Below are positions 1 through 10,800 of a DNA stretch of 64,000 nt, in pieces. Source of the stretch: UBA1672 sp033851915 (GTDB lineage: Bacteria; Pseudomonadota; Alphaproteobacteria; Micavibrionales; Micavibrionaceae); the NCBI GenBank assembly GCA_033851915.1, contig JAWSVM010000001.1, forward strand, positions 1 through 64,000, written 5' to 3'. Both the position numbers and the translations under genes were made by a program. Each line of letters starts with the position of its first letter. Position 1 is the stretch's first letter. Under the pieces are notes generated by a model. The model did not search any database. It was not told the origin of the DNA and was given only the letters and a program-made list of their open reading frames with translations.

Positions 1-82
1 GCGTCGTCTTACCATGGTCAACGTGACCACTTGTTCCGATCTTACGATGCGGCTTCGTCCGCTCACACTTTTCCTTTGACAT
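1..82 (-). CDS. tuf: Elongation factor Tu, N-terminal fragment (cut by window edge)
   Basis: The first 27 codons of EF-Tu, the GTPase that carries aminoacyl-tRNA to the ribosome, read leftward out of the window. The start ATG at 82-80 follows a GGAG-type ribosome binding site. The fragment begins MSKEKCERTKPH and contains the G1/P-loop GHVDHGKTT typical of EF-Tu. It lies 36 nt after fusA on the same strand, the usual last position of the str operon. Odd: the stretch between PH and GHVDHG reads RKIGTS, where EF-Tu normally has VNIGTI or CNIGTI. The identity is clear, but the rest of the gene is not visible. Confidence 0.9.
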   Translation of the reverse strand, partial: MSKEKCERTKPHRKIGTSGHVDHGKTT

Positions 83-118
83 GCTACTGTCTCCTTTTCT
101 TTGTATATTTTACAGCGC

Positions 119-2227
119 TTACGCACCTAAACTTTCTTTAACTTCCTGTGCAATTTGCTCAGGAACTTGTTCATAATGATCAAACTGCATTGAGTAATTC
201 GCACGACCTTGTGACATAGAACGCAATGTATTGATGTAACCAAACATATTCGCCAATGGAACCATTGCAGTAATAACTTTCGCATTACCACGATCATCCA
301 TAGCATTAACCTGTCCACGACGTGAATTCAAATCACCAATGATATCACCCATATAATCTTCAGGTGTAACAACTTCGACCTTCATCATAGGCTCCAGCAA
401 TTTAGCACCGGCAGCAGCCATACCTTCTTTAAAGGCCGTTTTTGCCGCAATTTCAAAGGCCATAACAGATGAGTCAACATCATGATACCCACCATCGACC
501 AAAGTCACTTTAAAGTCCAACACAGGGAAACCAGCAATAATACCTGTTTCCTTAGCAGTCTTAAGCCCTTTTTCAACACCCGGGATATATTCCTTAGGAA
601 CGTTACCACCAACAACTTTGGATTCGAATACGAAACCTTCGCCTGGCTCGGATGGTTCAAATACAAGCTCGATTTTTGCGAACTGACCGGAGCCACCTGT
701 TTGCTTCTTATGTGTGTAGCTGATTTCTGCTCTTTTCGTAATTGTTTCACGATAAGCAACCTGCGGCGCACCAATGTTTGCCTCAACTTTAAACTCACGT
801 TTCATACGATCAACAAGGATATCAAGGTGAAGCTCACCCATACCGCGCATAATCGTTTGACCTGATTCATGATCAACAGAAACACGGAAAGACGGATCTT
901 CCGCAGCCAAACGCTGTAGCGCAGTTGACATTTTTTCTTGGTCAGCCTTTGTTTTCGGCTCAATCGCAATTTCAATAACCGGCTCAGGGAATTCCATGCG
1001 TTCAAGAACAACCGGATTTTGTATATCACAAAGTGTATCACCCGTTGTTGTATCTTTCATACCTACGAACGCAACAATATCACCAGCATGTGCTTCTGCA
1101 AGCTCTTCACGATTATTGGAATGCATAAGAAGCATACGACCAACGCGCTCGCGCTTATCCTTCACAGAGTTCTTAACGTAAGAACCGGATTCAATTGTAC
1201 CTGAATAGATACGCGCAAATGTTAGTGAACCAACAAATGGGTCGTTCATAATTTTAAATGCCAAAGCAGAGAACGGCGCATCATCGCTAGGAGCACGCAT
1301 CTCTTCTTCATCAGAATCAATCTTCATGCCCTTTATTTCGCCGATATCAAGTGGTGATGGCAAATACTCAACAACCGCATCCAACATAGGCTGAACACCT
1401 TTATTTTTAAATGCAGACCCGCAGATAACAGGAACAAAATCACCAGCAACAGTACCCTTACGGATACACGCCTTCAATTCTTGCTCCGTCGGATCCTTAC
1501 CGTCAAGATAACTCTCCATCAAGGCATCATCTTGTTCAATCACAAGATCAATCAACTTTTCACGGTACTCTTTAGCCTTTTCGACCATATCAGCCGCGAT
1601 ATCTTCTTCATGATATGTTGCGCCAAGATCTTCAGAATCCCAAACAATTGCTTTCATTTTCAACAAATCAACAACGCCTGCAAATTCATTCTCTGCGCCG
1701 ATTGGCAATTGAACAACACAAGCAATCGCACCAAGACGCGTACCAATTTCATCTACCGTATTGTAGAAATCCGCACCAATCTTATCCATTTTATTCACGA
1801 AACACATACGTGGAACAGAATACTTATCAGCTTGACGCCAAACAGTTTCAGTTTGCGGCTCAACGCCTGCATTCGCATCGAAAACAGCAATCGCACCATC
1901 AAGAACACGCAATGAACGCTCAACTTCGATTGTGAAGTCAACATGTCCCGGTGTATCAATGATGTTTAAACGAAAACGCTCGCCCGCATACTGAGAACCC
2001 TTTGGCGCATCCCAAAATGTTGTTGTCGCGGCAGACGTAATAGTAATACCACGCTCTTGCTCTTGTTCCATCCAGTCCATAGTCGCCGCACCATCATGCA
2101 CTTCACCAATTTTGTGTGACTTACCTGAATAGTACAAAACACGCTCAGTTGTTGTGGTTTTACCCGCATCAATGTGAGCCATGATACCAAAGTTACGATA
2201 ATTTTCGATTTTATGTTCGCGTGCCAT
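119..2227 (-). CDS. fusA: Elongation factor G
   Basis: Cytoplasmic translocation GTPase of 702 residues, close to the usual EF-G length. The G1 motif AHIDAGKT is at residues 17-24, and DTPGHVD (G3) and NKMDK (G4) follow. Domains II to V are all present, ending in the usual C-terminal region with MSQGRANYSMQFDHYEQVP. The start is supported by GGAAAG upstream of the ATG at 2227. It lies 18 nt after rpsG and 36 nt before tuf, so it is the third gene of an rpsL-rpsG-fusA-tuf operon. No truncation or frameshift was seen. Confidence 0.98.
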   Translation of the reverse strand: MAREHKIENYRNFGIMAHIDAGKTTTTERVLYYSGKSHKIGEVHDGAATMDWMEQEQERGITITSAATTTFWDAPKGSQYAGERFRLNIIDTPGHVDFTIEVERSLRVLDGAIAVFDANAGVEPQTETVWRQADKYSVPRMCFVNKMDKIGADFYNTVDEIGTRLGAIACVVQLPIGAENEFAGVVDLLKMKAIVWDSEDLGATYHEEDIAADMVEKAKEYREKLIDLVIEQDDALMESYLDGKDPTEQELKACIRKGTVAGDFVPVICGSAFKNKGVQPMLDAVVEYLPSPLDIGEIKGMKIDSDEEEMRAPSDDAPFSALAFKIMNDPFVGSLTFARIYSGTIESGSYVKNSVKDKRERVGRMLLMHSNNREELAEAHAGDIVAFVGMKDTTTGDTLCDIQNPVVLERMEFPEPVIEIAIEPKTKADQEKMSTALQRLAAEDPSFRVSVDHESGQTIMRGMGELHLDILVDRMKREFKVEANIGAPQVAYRETITKRAEISYTHKKQTGGSGQFAKIELVFEPSEPGEGFVFESKVVGGNVPKEYIPGVEKGLKTAKETGIIAGFPVLDFKVTLVDGGYHDVDSSVMAFEIAAKTAFKEGMAAAGAKLLEPMMKVEVVTPEDYMGDIIGDLNSRRGQVNAMDDRGNAKVITAMVPLANMFGYINTLRSMSQGRANYSMQFDHYEQVPEQIAQEVKESLGA

Positions 2228-2245
2228 AATCTTATTCTTTCCCTA

Positions 2246-2779
2246 CTACCAGCGATAATGTGCAAACGCTTTGTTCGCATCAGCCATTTTATGTGTATCA
2301 TCGCGTTTTTTAACCGCACTGCCACGTTCATTCGCTGCATCATACAGCTCAGCAGCCAAACGATCCTTCATTGTATTCTCACCACGCTTACGCGCTGCAT
2401 CAATAATCCAACGCATTGCAAGAGCAAGCGAGCGATCAGAGCGAACTTCAACAGGGATCTGGTAGGTTGCACCACCAACACGACGTGAACGAACCTCAAG
2501 ACGAGGCTTAACGTTTTTCAATGCGTCATGGAAGAAATGCAAACCAACGCTTTTATATGCGACAGCCGGAGCATCATTCTCAGAAGAGTCATCTGACTTC
2601 TTATTTTCGTTAACAGGCTTCTTACCATCCAAAGTCTCAAGCGCACCGTAAACGATACCCTCAGCAGTAGACTTTTTACCAGCCAACATAACATTGTTGA
2701 TAAATTTAGACAAAATAAGATCACCAAATTGTGGATCCGGCAGAATAACGCGTTTCTCAGCTTTACGACGACGTGACAT
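2246..2779 (-). CDS. rpsG: 30S ribosomal protein S7, with an internal acidic insertion
   Basis: Primary 16S rRNA-binding protein of the small subunit head. The N-terminus MSRRRKAEKR and the block RRVGGATYQIPVEVR are standard S7, and the C-terminus ends in AHYRW. The protein has 177 residues against about 156 in most bacteria. The extra roughly 20 residues lie at about 54-77, between the ALETL helix and the ALKNVKP segment, and are rich in Asn, Lys, Ser, Asp and Glu. The gene is 12 nt downstream of rpsL and in operon with fusA. The insertion is in frame and both flanks are well conserved, so a sequencing error is unlikely but not excluded. Confidence 0.97.
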   Translation of the reverse strand: MSRRRKAEKRVILPDPQFGDLILSKFINNVMLAGKKSTAEGIVYGALETLDGKKPVNENKKSDDSSENDAPAVAYKSVGLHFFHDALKNVKPRLEVRSRRVGGATYQIPVEVRSDRSLALAMRWIIDAARKRGENTMKDRLAAELYDAANERGSAVKKRDDTHKMADANKAFAHYRW

Positions 2780-2791
2780 TATATTTTTTCC

Positions 2792-3163
2792 TTACTTCGG
2801 ACGTTTCGCACCATAGCGCGAACGTGATTGTTTACGATCTTTAACACCTTGCGTATCCAACGTCCCACGGACAATCGTATATCGCACACCCGGCAAATCC
2901 TTAATACGACCGCCACGCACAAGAACAACAGCATGCTCTTGCAAGTTATGGCCTTCACCAGGGATATAACAGATAACCTCTGCACCTGTTGTCAAACGAA
3001 CCTTAGCAACCTTACGCAAAGCAGAGTTAGGTTTCTTTGGTGTCGTTGTATATACGCGCGTACAAACGCCACGACGCTGAGGATTACCCTGTAGCGCTTT
3101 AGTTTTCTTAGCTTTCACAGGCTTCTTACGAGGCTTACGAATCAATTGTTGAATGGTTGGCAT
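2792..3163 (-). CDS. rpsL: 30S ribosomal protein S12
   Basis: Small-subunit protein of the decoding centre, 123 residues, full length. It begins MPTIQQLIRKPRK, carries the conserved TTTPKKPNSALRK and GGRIKDLPGVRY segments, and ends in RYGAKRPK. The lysines that correspond to the classical streptomycin-resistance positions (in TPKKPNS and in RIKDLPG) are unchanged, so a streptomycin-sensitive S12 is expected (inference). It is the first gene of the str operon, about 230 nt downstream of a strong promoter, with rpsG following after 12 nt. Confidence 0.98.
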   Translation of the reverse strand: MPTIQQLIRKPRKKPVKAKKTKALQGNPQRRGVCTRVYTTTPKKPNSALRKVAKVRLTTGAEVICYIPGEGHNLQEHAVVLVRGGRIKDLPGVRYTIVRGTLDTQGVKDRKQSRSRYGAKRPK

Positions 3164-3390
3164 ATCAAACCTTCTTAAATTCTTTTATCATTTCTTTAGA
3201 CGGAGGCATTTAGCGCGGATTTACCACTCTTGTCAAACACTAAAGCGTGTTAACAGAGGAAAAATTCCGCAGAGCATCTGATAAGTTTTAAACCACGCTA
3301 AAAATGTGAAATTAAAACTCTTTATTTTCAGATGTTGCACGCCCTTACTACTCCTAGGGAACTCTCGGGACGCCCATCACAATGGCGCGG

Positions 3391-3419
3391 AATATAGGGG
3401 AAAGATTCTCTTTCGTCAA
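3391..3419 (-). promoter_or_regulatory. Promoter of the rpsL-rpsG-fusA-tuf operon
   Basis: On the minus strand, TTGACG (3419-3414) is separated by 17 nt from TATATT (3396-3391), a near-consensus housekeeping promoter. It faces rpsL, leaving a leader of about 220 nt. The rest of the 3164-3564 gap holds the rpoC terminator on its right side and otherwise no gene that I can support. Confidence 0.8.
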
Positions 3420-3512
3420 GAAAAGTTTTAATAAAAAGTAAATAAAATCAAACACTCGGCAAAATTTAAGGTTTTAAACAATCTTTACTTGTAAAAAATA
3501 GGCCTGTTTCAA

Positions 3513-3540
3513 TAAAAAAGGGAGCCTTACAGCTCCCCTT
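3513..3540 (-). terminator. Rho-independent terminator after rpoC
   Basis: On the minus strand GGGAGC (3537-3532) pairs with GCTCCC (3525-3520) around a 6-nt loop and is followed by a run of T. It lies about 25 nt beyond the rpoC stop codon. Confidence 0.85.
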
Positions 3541-3564
3541 AAATAAGATATATAACTATCGAAA

Positions 3565-6500
3565 TTAACCGTTTGCAGCTTCTTTTCCGTCGTCACCGCT
3601 TGTTTCAATTTCAACGCCTTCCGGCAGCGCATCTTCACTTGGCGCTTCCAATGCTTCAGGTTTTGGCATACTCGCAATCACAACCTTATCACGATCAGCA
3701 GCCAGACGTTTAATCGTATTAACAAACGCTCCGGTACCGGCAGGGATCAAACGACCAACGATCACGTTTTCCTTCAGACCATGCAGACCGTCAACCTTAC
3801 CATTCACAGCAGCGTCCGTAAGAACGCGTGTTGTTTCCTGGAATGACGCCGCAGAGATAAATGAACGTGTCTGCAATGACGCTTTCGTAATACCTTGCAA
3901 GATCGGCTTACCTTCTGGTGGTGTTTTACCATCTTCGATATGCTTGCGTCTTACAATGTCAAACTCTTCACGATCTTCAGTTTCGCCAATCAAGTACGTT
4001 GAATCACCAACAGATGTCACTTCAACTTTTTGCATCATTTGATGAACAATCACCTCAATATGCTTATCGTTGATTTTCACCCCTTGCAGACGGTAAACAT
4101 CTTGAACTTCTTGCGTTAGATATTCAGCCAAAGCCTCAACACCTAAAATATTCAAGATATCATGTGGGACGAGCGCACCATCAAGAAGCGGATCACCTTT
4201 ACGTACAAAGTCACCTTCATGAACAGCCAAATGACGGCCTTTAGGGATCAAATATTCTGTTGCCTCACCATCTGTAGGACGAACAACGATACGACGCTTG
4301 GATTTATAGTCTTTACCAAATTCAACATAACCGTCAATTTCAGAGATAACCGCAAAGTCCTTCGGAATACGTGCTTCAAACAATTCAGCAACACGAGGAA
4401 GACCCCCTGTAATATCGCGTGTTTTCGACGTTTCGCGTGGAATACGTGCAATGATATCACCGGCTTTTACTTCTTGTCCGTCTTCAACAGACAAAACAGC
4501 ATCAGCAGACAAATAGTAATTTGCAGGCATTGTGTTTTTCAGTGTCAGAACCTCGCCTTTGCTATCAAGCAAAGAAATACGTGGTTTCAAATCGCCACCT
4601 TTAGGCTGTGAATGCCAATCGATAACCTTCTTCGAAGAAATACCAGTTGCTTCATCAACGTTATCGGTAACAGAGACACCCTCAACCAAATCGAAGAAGC
4701 GCGCAACACCATCTTTTTCGGTGATAACAGGCAATGTGTAGGGGTCCCACTCGGCCATTTTCTCGCCGGCTTTAACCTTACCTTTATCCTTCACGAACAA
4801 ACGAGAACCATATGGCACACGCTGCGTTGATTTTTCATCGCCGTTTTTATCCAGAATAACAATTTCTGAATCTCTACTCATGACGATTTCAACACCTTCA
4901 GAGTTTTTAACGACATTCTTGTTACGAATTTCAACTTTTCCGTCAATGTTTGCTTCGATGTGTGAACGCTCTACGCTCTTCTGCGCTGCACCACCAATGT
5001 GGAATGTACGCATGGTAAGCTGAGTACCCGGCTCACCGATAGACTGCGCCGCCATAACACCAACCGCTTCGCCAAGGTTAACCTCGGTACCGCGTGCAAG
5101 GTCACGTCCATAACATTTACCACAAACGCCGTGTTTGTCTGCTTCACATGTTAGAACAGAGCGCACAAGAACTTCTTGAATGTCTGCTGCATCAATGCTT
5201 TCCGACATTGGCTCATCCATAAGCTGACCGGCTTTTATAAGAACATCACCAGATGACGGGTCAATAATATCAACCGCAGCGGCGCGTCCAAGAACACGCT
5301 CGGATACCGGAACAGAAACATCTGTACCATTCATAACCGGACGCATACTGATACCGCGTTCCGTACCACAATCAAATTCTGTGATAATTGCATCTTGCGC
5401 AACATCAACCAAACGACGTGTCAGATAACCGGAGTTCGCTGTTTTAAGCGCCGTATCGGCCAAACCTTTACGCGCACCATGGGTGGAGTTAAAGTATTCA
5501 AGAACCGACAGGCCTTCTTTAAAGTTAGAAATAATCGGGTTTTCAATGATTTCACCGGACGGCTTAGCCATCAAACCACGCATACCGGCAAGCTGGCGTA
5601 TCTGCGCAGCAGAACCACGCGCACCGGAATGTGCCATCATATAAACGGCATTCATCTCACCTGTGGTATCGGAAATTCCGTCCATCATTGCGGTTGCGAC
5701 ATCATCCGTACAGCGTGACCATACATCGATAACCTTGTTATATTTCTCGCCTTTGGTAATCAGACCATCCATATATTGCTTTTCGAATTCTCCGACTTGC
5801 TTTTTCGCTTCCGCAACAAGTGTTTTCTTCGCTTCAGGAATAATCAAATCATCCTTACCAAAGGAAATACCGGAAATACACGCATATTTGAAACCAAGTT
5901 TCATCATGCGGTCACAGAAAATAACTGTCTTTTTCTGACCACAGTGACGATAAACAATATCGATCATGTCAGAGATTTCTTTTTTCGTAAGAATCTGATT
6001 CAACAACTCAAACGGAACCTTTGGATGACGCGGCAATAATTCCGAAAATATCATCCGTCCTGGTGTTGATTCAACGATTACTGTTTCGCGATCACCATTG
6101 GCATCAACGCCATGGTAACGACACTTAACTTTCGCATGTAATGAAACCACATTATTTTCAAGCGCATGCATGATCTCACCGACACCGCGGAAAATCATAC
6201 CTTCACCTTTTTTACCATCTTGTGCGATGGATAAATAATAAAGACCCAAAATAATATCCTGAGACGGCACGATAATCGGCTTACCATTTGCAGGAGACAG
6301 AATGTTATTTGTCGCCATCATCAAGCAACGTGTTTCGATTTGCGCCTCAATAGATAGTGGCACGTGAACAGCCATTTGGTCACCGTCAAAGTCAGCATTA
6401 AACGCCGTACAAACCAACGGGTGAAGCTGTATCGCTTTACCTTCGATCAATATCGGTTCAAACGCCTGAATACCAAGTCTGTGCAATGTTGGTGCACGGT

Positions 6501-7773
6501 TAAGCATAATTGGATGCTCGCGGATAACTTCTTCAAGAATATCCCAAACTTCCGGACGTTCCTTTTCAACCATTTTCTTAGCGGCCTTAACAGTGGAGGC
6601 CATGCCATAGATTTCAAGTTTATGATAGATAAACGGTTTAAACAGCTCCAGCGCCATTTTCTTCGGCAACCCACATTGATGCAGCTTCAGCTCTGGCCCA
6701 ACAACGATCACCGAACGGCCTGAATAATCAACACGCTTACCAAGAAGGTTTTGACGGAAACGACCTTGCTTCCCTTTAAGCATGTCTGACAGAGATTTAA
6801 GCGGACGCTTATTCGCGCCTGTAATCACACGGCCACGACGGCCATTGTCAAACAATGCATCAACAGATTCTTGCAACATACGTTTTTCGTTACGCACGAT
6901 AATATCAGGTGCACGAAGCTCCATCAGGCGTTTCAAACGGTTGTTACGGTTAATCACGCGACGATATAGATCGTTAAGATCTGATGTCGCAAAACGGCCA
7001 CCATCAAGTGGCACAAGTGGGCGCAACTCTGGCGGAAGAACAGGAACAACATCCAAAATCATCCATTCAGGGCGTGTGCCGGAATTGATAAACGCTTCAA
7101 GAAGTTTAAGGCGTTTCACAAGTTTCTTACGCTTGGCTTCTGAATTTGTCTCGCGAAGATCTTCTTCAACTTGAACAAGCTCAGCTTCCATATCCATGTC
7201 GGAAAGCATTTCCTTCATGGCTTCTGCACCAATACCAGCGCGGAAGTTTTCTTCACCGTACTCGTCTTGAGCATCGTAATATTCTTCTTCAGACAATAGC
7301 TGGAATGGCTTCAGAGGTGTCATGCCCGGCTCAATCACGATGAAGTTTTCAAAGTAAAGAACGCGCTCAAGCTCTTTCAGCGTCATATTCATAATCAGGC
7401 CAATACGTGATGGCAATGATTTCAAGAACCAGATATGTGCAACAGGAGAAGCAAGATCAATATGGCCCATGCGCTCACGACGCACTTTGGTCAATGTCAC
7501 TTCAACACCACATTTTTCACAAATGATACCTTTATATTTCATGCGCTTATATTTACCGCACAAACATTCATAGTCTTTTACAGGGCCGAAAATACGTGCA
7601 CAGAACAAACCATCTTTTTCAGGCTTAAATGTACGATAGTTAATTGTTTCCGGCTTCTTCACTTCACCGAAAGACCAAGAGCTGATCTGTTGTGGTGACG
7701 CGATAGAAATACGTAAGCTGTCAAAGCTTTGTGGTCCTGTTGGTTGACCAAATAGGTTCATCAATTCATTCAT
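3565..7773 (-). CDS. rpoC: DNA-directed RNA polymerase subunit beta'
   Basis: Large catalytic subunit of RNA polymerase, 1402 residues, the normal size for alphaproteobacteria. The N-terminal zinc ribbon has ECLCGKYK followed by CEKCGVEV. The active-site NADFDGDQM that binds the catalytic magnesium is present, as is the second cysteine cluster around CEADKHGVCGKCYG. The start at 7773 follows GGGAAA. It lies 53 nt downstream of rpoB on the same strand and is followed by an intrinsic terminator. The C-terminal tail is acidic (ETSGDDGKEAANG). No disruption was seen. Confidence 0.99.
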   Translation of the reverse strand: MNELMNLFGQPTGPQSFDSLRISIASPQQISSWSFGEVKKPETINYRTFKPEKDGLFCARIFGPVKDYECLCGKYKRMKYKGIICEKCGVEVTLTKVRRERMGHIDLASPVAHIWFLKSLPSRIGLIMNMTLKELERVLYFENFIVIEPGMTPLKPFQLLSEEEYYDAQDEYGEENFRAGIGAEAMKEMLSDMDMEAELVQVEEDLRETNSEAKRKKLVKRLKLLEAFINSGTRPEWMILDVVPVLPPELRPLVPLDGGRFATSDLNDLYRRVINRNNRLKRLMELRAPDIIVRNEKRMLQESVDALFDNGRRGRVITGANKRPLKSLSDMLKGKQGRFRQNLLGKRVDYSGRSVIVVGPELKLHQCGLPKKMALELFKPFIYHKLEIYGMASTVKAAKKMVEKERPEVWDILEEVIREHPIMLNRAPTLHRLGIQAFEPILIEGKAIQLHPLVCTAFNADFDGDQMAVHVPLSIEAQIETRCLMMATNNILSPANGKPIIVPSQDIILGLYYLSIAQDGKKGEGMIFRGVGEIMHALENNVVSLHAKVKCRYHGVDANGDRETVIVESTPGRMIFSELLPRHPKVPFELLNQILTKKEISDMIDIVYRHCGQKKTVIFCDRMMKLGFKYACISGISFGKDDLIIPEAKKTLVAEAKKQVGEFEKQYMDGLITKGEKYNKVIDVWSRCTDDVATAMMDGISDTTGEMNAVYMMAHSGARGSAAQIRQLAGMRGLMAKPSGEIIENPIISNFKEGLSVLEYFNSTHGARKGLADTALKTANSGYLTRRLVDVAQDAIITEFDCGTERGISMRPVMNGTDVSVPVSERVLGRAAAVDIIDPSSGDVLIKAGQLMDEPMSESIDAADIQEVLVRSVLTCEADKHGVCGKCYGRDLARGTEVNLGEAVGVMAAQSIGEPGTQLTMRTFHIGGAAQKSVERSHIEANIDGKVEIRNKNVVKNSEGVEIVMSRDSEIVILDKNGDEKSTQRVPYGSRLFVKDKGKVKAGEKMAEWDPYTLPVITEKDGVARFFDLVEGVSVTDNVDEATGISSKKVIDWHSQPKGGDLKPRISLLDSKGEVLTLKNTMPANYYLSADAVLSVEDGQEVKAGDIIARIPRETSKTRDITGGLPRVAELFEARIPKDFAVISEIDGYVEFGKDYKSKRRIVVRPTDGEATEYLIPKGRHLAVHEGDFVRKGDPLLDGALVPHDILNILGVEALAEYLTQEVQDVYRLQGVKINDKHIEVIVHQMMQKVEVTSVGDSTYLIGETEDREEFDIVRRKHIEDGKTPPEGKPILQGITKASLQTRSFISAASFQETTRVLTDAAVNGKVDGLHGLKENVIVGRLIPAGTGAFVNTIKRLAADRDKVVIASMPKPEALEAPSEDALPEGVEIETSGDDGKEAANG

Positions 7774-7826
7774 TACTTTTTTCCCTTTAGTTTCTTGGGG
7801 CTATATTCTTCAAATAATCAATCCGA

Positions 7827-10800
7827 TTAGGACTTGCTGCTTTGTTTCAAATCAATATTCAGACACAAGGCTCTCAGTTCTTTGGTTAGAACGTTGAAAC
7901 TTTCCGGAATACCGATTTCAAAGTTGTCTTCACCGCGCACGATTGACTCGTACACTTTAGAACGACCAGCAACATCATCAGACTTAACCGTCAGCATTTC
8001 CTGCAAGGTATATGCAGCGCCGTACGCTTGTAGAGCCCAAACTTCCATCTCTCCGAAACGCTGTCCACCAAACTGGGCTTTACCGCCGAGTGGTTGTTGC
8101 GTCACAAGTGAATATGGCCCGATTGAACGTGCGTGAATTTTATCATCAACCAAGTGATGAAGTTTCAGCATATACATCACACCAACAGTCACATCACGGT
8201 GGAAGTATTCACCGGTACGACCATCAATCAAACGCATCTGACCTGATGTATTCAGACCTGCTTTTTCAAGAAGCTCAGAAATATCATCCTCATTCGCACC
8301 ATCAAAGACCGGCGTTGCCATCGGCACACCTTCACGAAGGTTATTGGCCATTTCAACGACTTCTTGGTCATCAAGAACCTTAACCTTGTTTTCGAATTCA
8401 CGATCACCGTAAACGCCTTCAAGTTTATCATCCAGAGTTTTACGCTCATCAGAGGTAATGGCTTTTTGATCTTGGAACGCATCGATGATCTCACCAATTT
8501 GTCTACCAATATTCAAAGACGCCCAACCAAGATGCGTTTCTAGAATCTGACCAACGTTCATACGCGATGGAACACCAAGTGGGTTCAACACGATATCAAC
8601 AGTACGACCATCTTCAAGGTACGGCATATCTTCTTGTGGCATAATACGCGAAACAACACCTTTGTTACCATGGCGACCAGCCATTTTATCGCCGGGTTGC
8701 ATCTTACGCTTAACCGCTACGAAGACTTTAACCATCTTCATCACGCCCGGTAATAATTCATCACCGCGCTGAAGTTTTTCAACTTTGTTTTCGAAACGCT
8801 CTTTAAGGTCATCAACAGCAGAGTCAAATGTTTCTGACATTGCTTCGATTTCCGACATACGCGTTTCATCAGCAACCGCGATTTGACGCCAGTAGCCACG
8901 TTTAACATCATCAAGAACAGTGTTTGTAATCACATCGCCCTTCTTAATGCCAACATCTTTCTGCGCAGAAGCCGTTTTCTGTCCATCAAGCATTTCAGCA
9001 AGACGACCATAGAAACCATCTTCAAGAATACGGCGCTCATCATTACGGTCTTTTGCAAGACGCTCAATTTCATCTTGTTCAATCGATAATGCACGGGCAT
9101 CTTTATCAACACCGCGACGGTTAAAGACGCGAACCTCAACAATTGTACCTGATGCACCCGGTGGGAGACGTAGAGATGTATCTTTAACATCCGCCGCTTT
9201 TTCACCAAAGATTGCACGAAGCAATTTTTCTTCCGGTGTCATCGGGCTCTCGCCTTTTGGTGTCACTTTACCAACAAGAATATCACCTGGGTGAACTTCC
9301 GCGCCAATGTGAACGATACCGGCTTCATCAAGATGTTTCAGTGCTTCTTCACCAACGTTTGGAATATCGCGCGTAATTTCTTCTGCGCCCAAACGTGTGT
9401 CACGTGCCATAACATCGAACTGCTCCAAGTGAATGGATGTATACACATCATCACGAACAACGCGTTCATTAATAAGGATTGAATCCTCAAAATTATAACC
9501 ATTCCAAGGCATGAAGGCGACGGTCATGTTACGACCAAGGGCCAATTCACCCATATCAGTTGACGGACCATCAGCAATAATGTCACCACCGGAAACCTTA
9601 TCACCAACACGCACAAGTGGACGTTGATTGATACAAGTATCTTGGTTCGAACGTTGGAATTTTGCGAGTTTGTAAATATCAACAACCGGCTCATCCGCGC
9701 TAACGATTTCAGTGGCTTGAACAACGATACGCATCGCATCCACTTTCGTTACCACACCAGTGCGGCGCGCAACAACAGAAGCACCTGCATCACGAGCAAC
9801 TGTTGCTTCCATACCTGTACCAACGATTGGTGCAGATGATTTAAGCAACGGCACAGCCTGACGCATCATGTTCGAACCCATAAGTGCACGGTTCGCATCA
9901 TCATTTTCAAGGAACGGAATAAGAGACGCCGCGACAGAAATCATCTGTTTTGGAGATACGTCCATAAAGTCAACATTATCGGGCGTTGTAATAACGTTTT
10001 CGCCTGCCTCACGACAAGAAATCAGGTCAGCTTCAAAACCACCTTCTTTCGTCAAGACAGAGTTTGCCTGCGCAATTGTGTATCTTGCCTCTTCCATAGC
10101 CGGCATGTACACAACTTCCGCTGTTACCTTACCGTTCACAACACGTCTATACGGGCTTTCAATAAAGCCGTACTGGTTCACTTTTGCAAAAGTCGCAAGA
10201 GAGTTAATCAAACCAATATTCGGTCCCTCAGGTGTTTCCACAGGACAAATACGACCGTAATGCGTTGGGTGAACGTCACGTACTTCAAAACCAGCACGTT
10301 CACGCGTTAGACCACCCGGTCCAAGCGCAGATAAACGACGTTTATGTGTAATTTCAGACAATGGATTTGTTTGATCCATAAACTGTGACAACTGAGATGA
10401 GCCAAAGAATTCACGCACAGCAGCTTGCAAAGGCTTGGAGTTCACCAAGTCATGCGGCATGTATGTATCAATCTCAACAGAAGACATACGCTCGCGAATT
10501 GCGCGCTCCATACGAAGCAAGCCAACACGAACCTGATTTTCCATCAATTCACCAACAGAACGAACACGACGGTTACCAAGGTTATCAATATCATCAACCT
10601 CGCCTTTACCATCTTTCAGATCATGCAGGTACTTAACAATCGCCAAGATATCCTTCTTACAAAGAATACGGAATTGATCATCAGCATCCAGTTCCAGACG
10701 TGAATTCATCTTCACACGACCAACCGGCGATAAGTCATAACGCTCAGCATCGAAGAACAACGAGTCGAACAACGCTTGCGCAGAGTCAACTGTTGGCGGC

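Noticed and set aside
482..865. Plus-strand frames inside fusA, rpoB, rpoC and other long genes
   Set aside because: They are antisense shadows of well-conserved genes and lack domain similarity or ribosome binding sites.
3164..3390. Possible small RNA or leader peptide before rpsL
   Set aside because: No frame with a ribosome binding site and no stable structure was evident by eye; taken as the rpsL leader.
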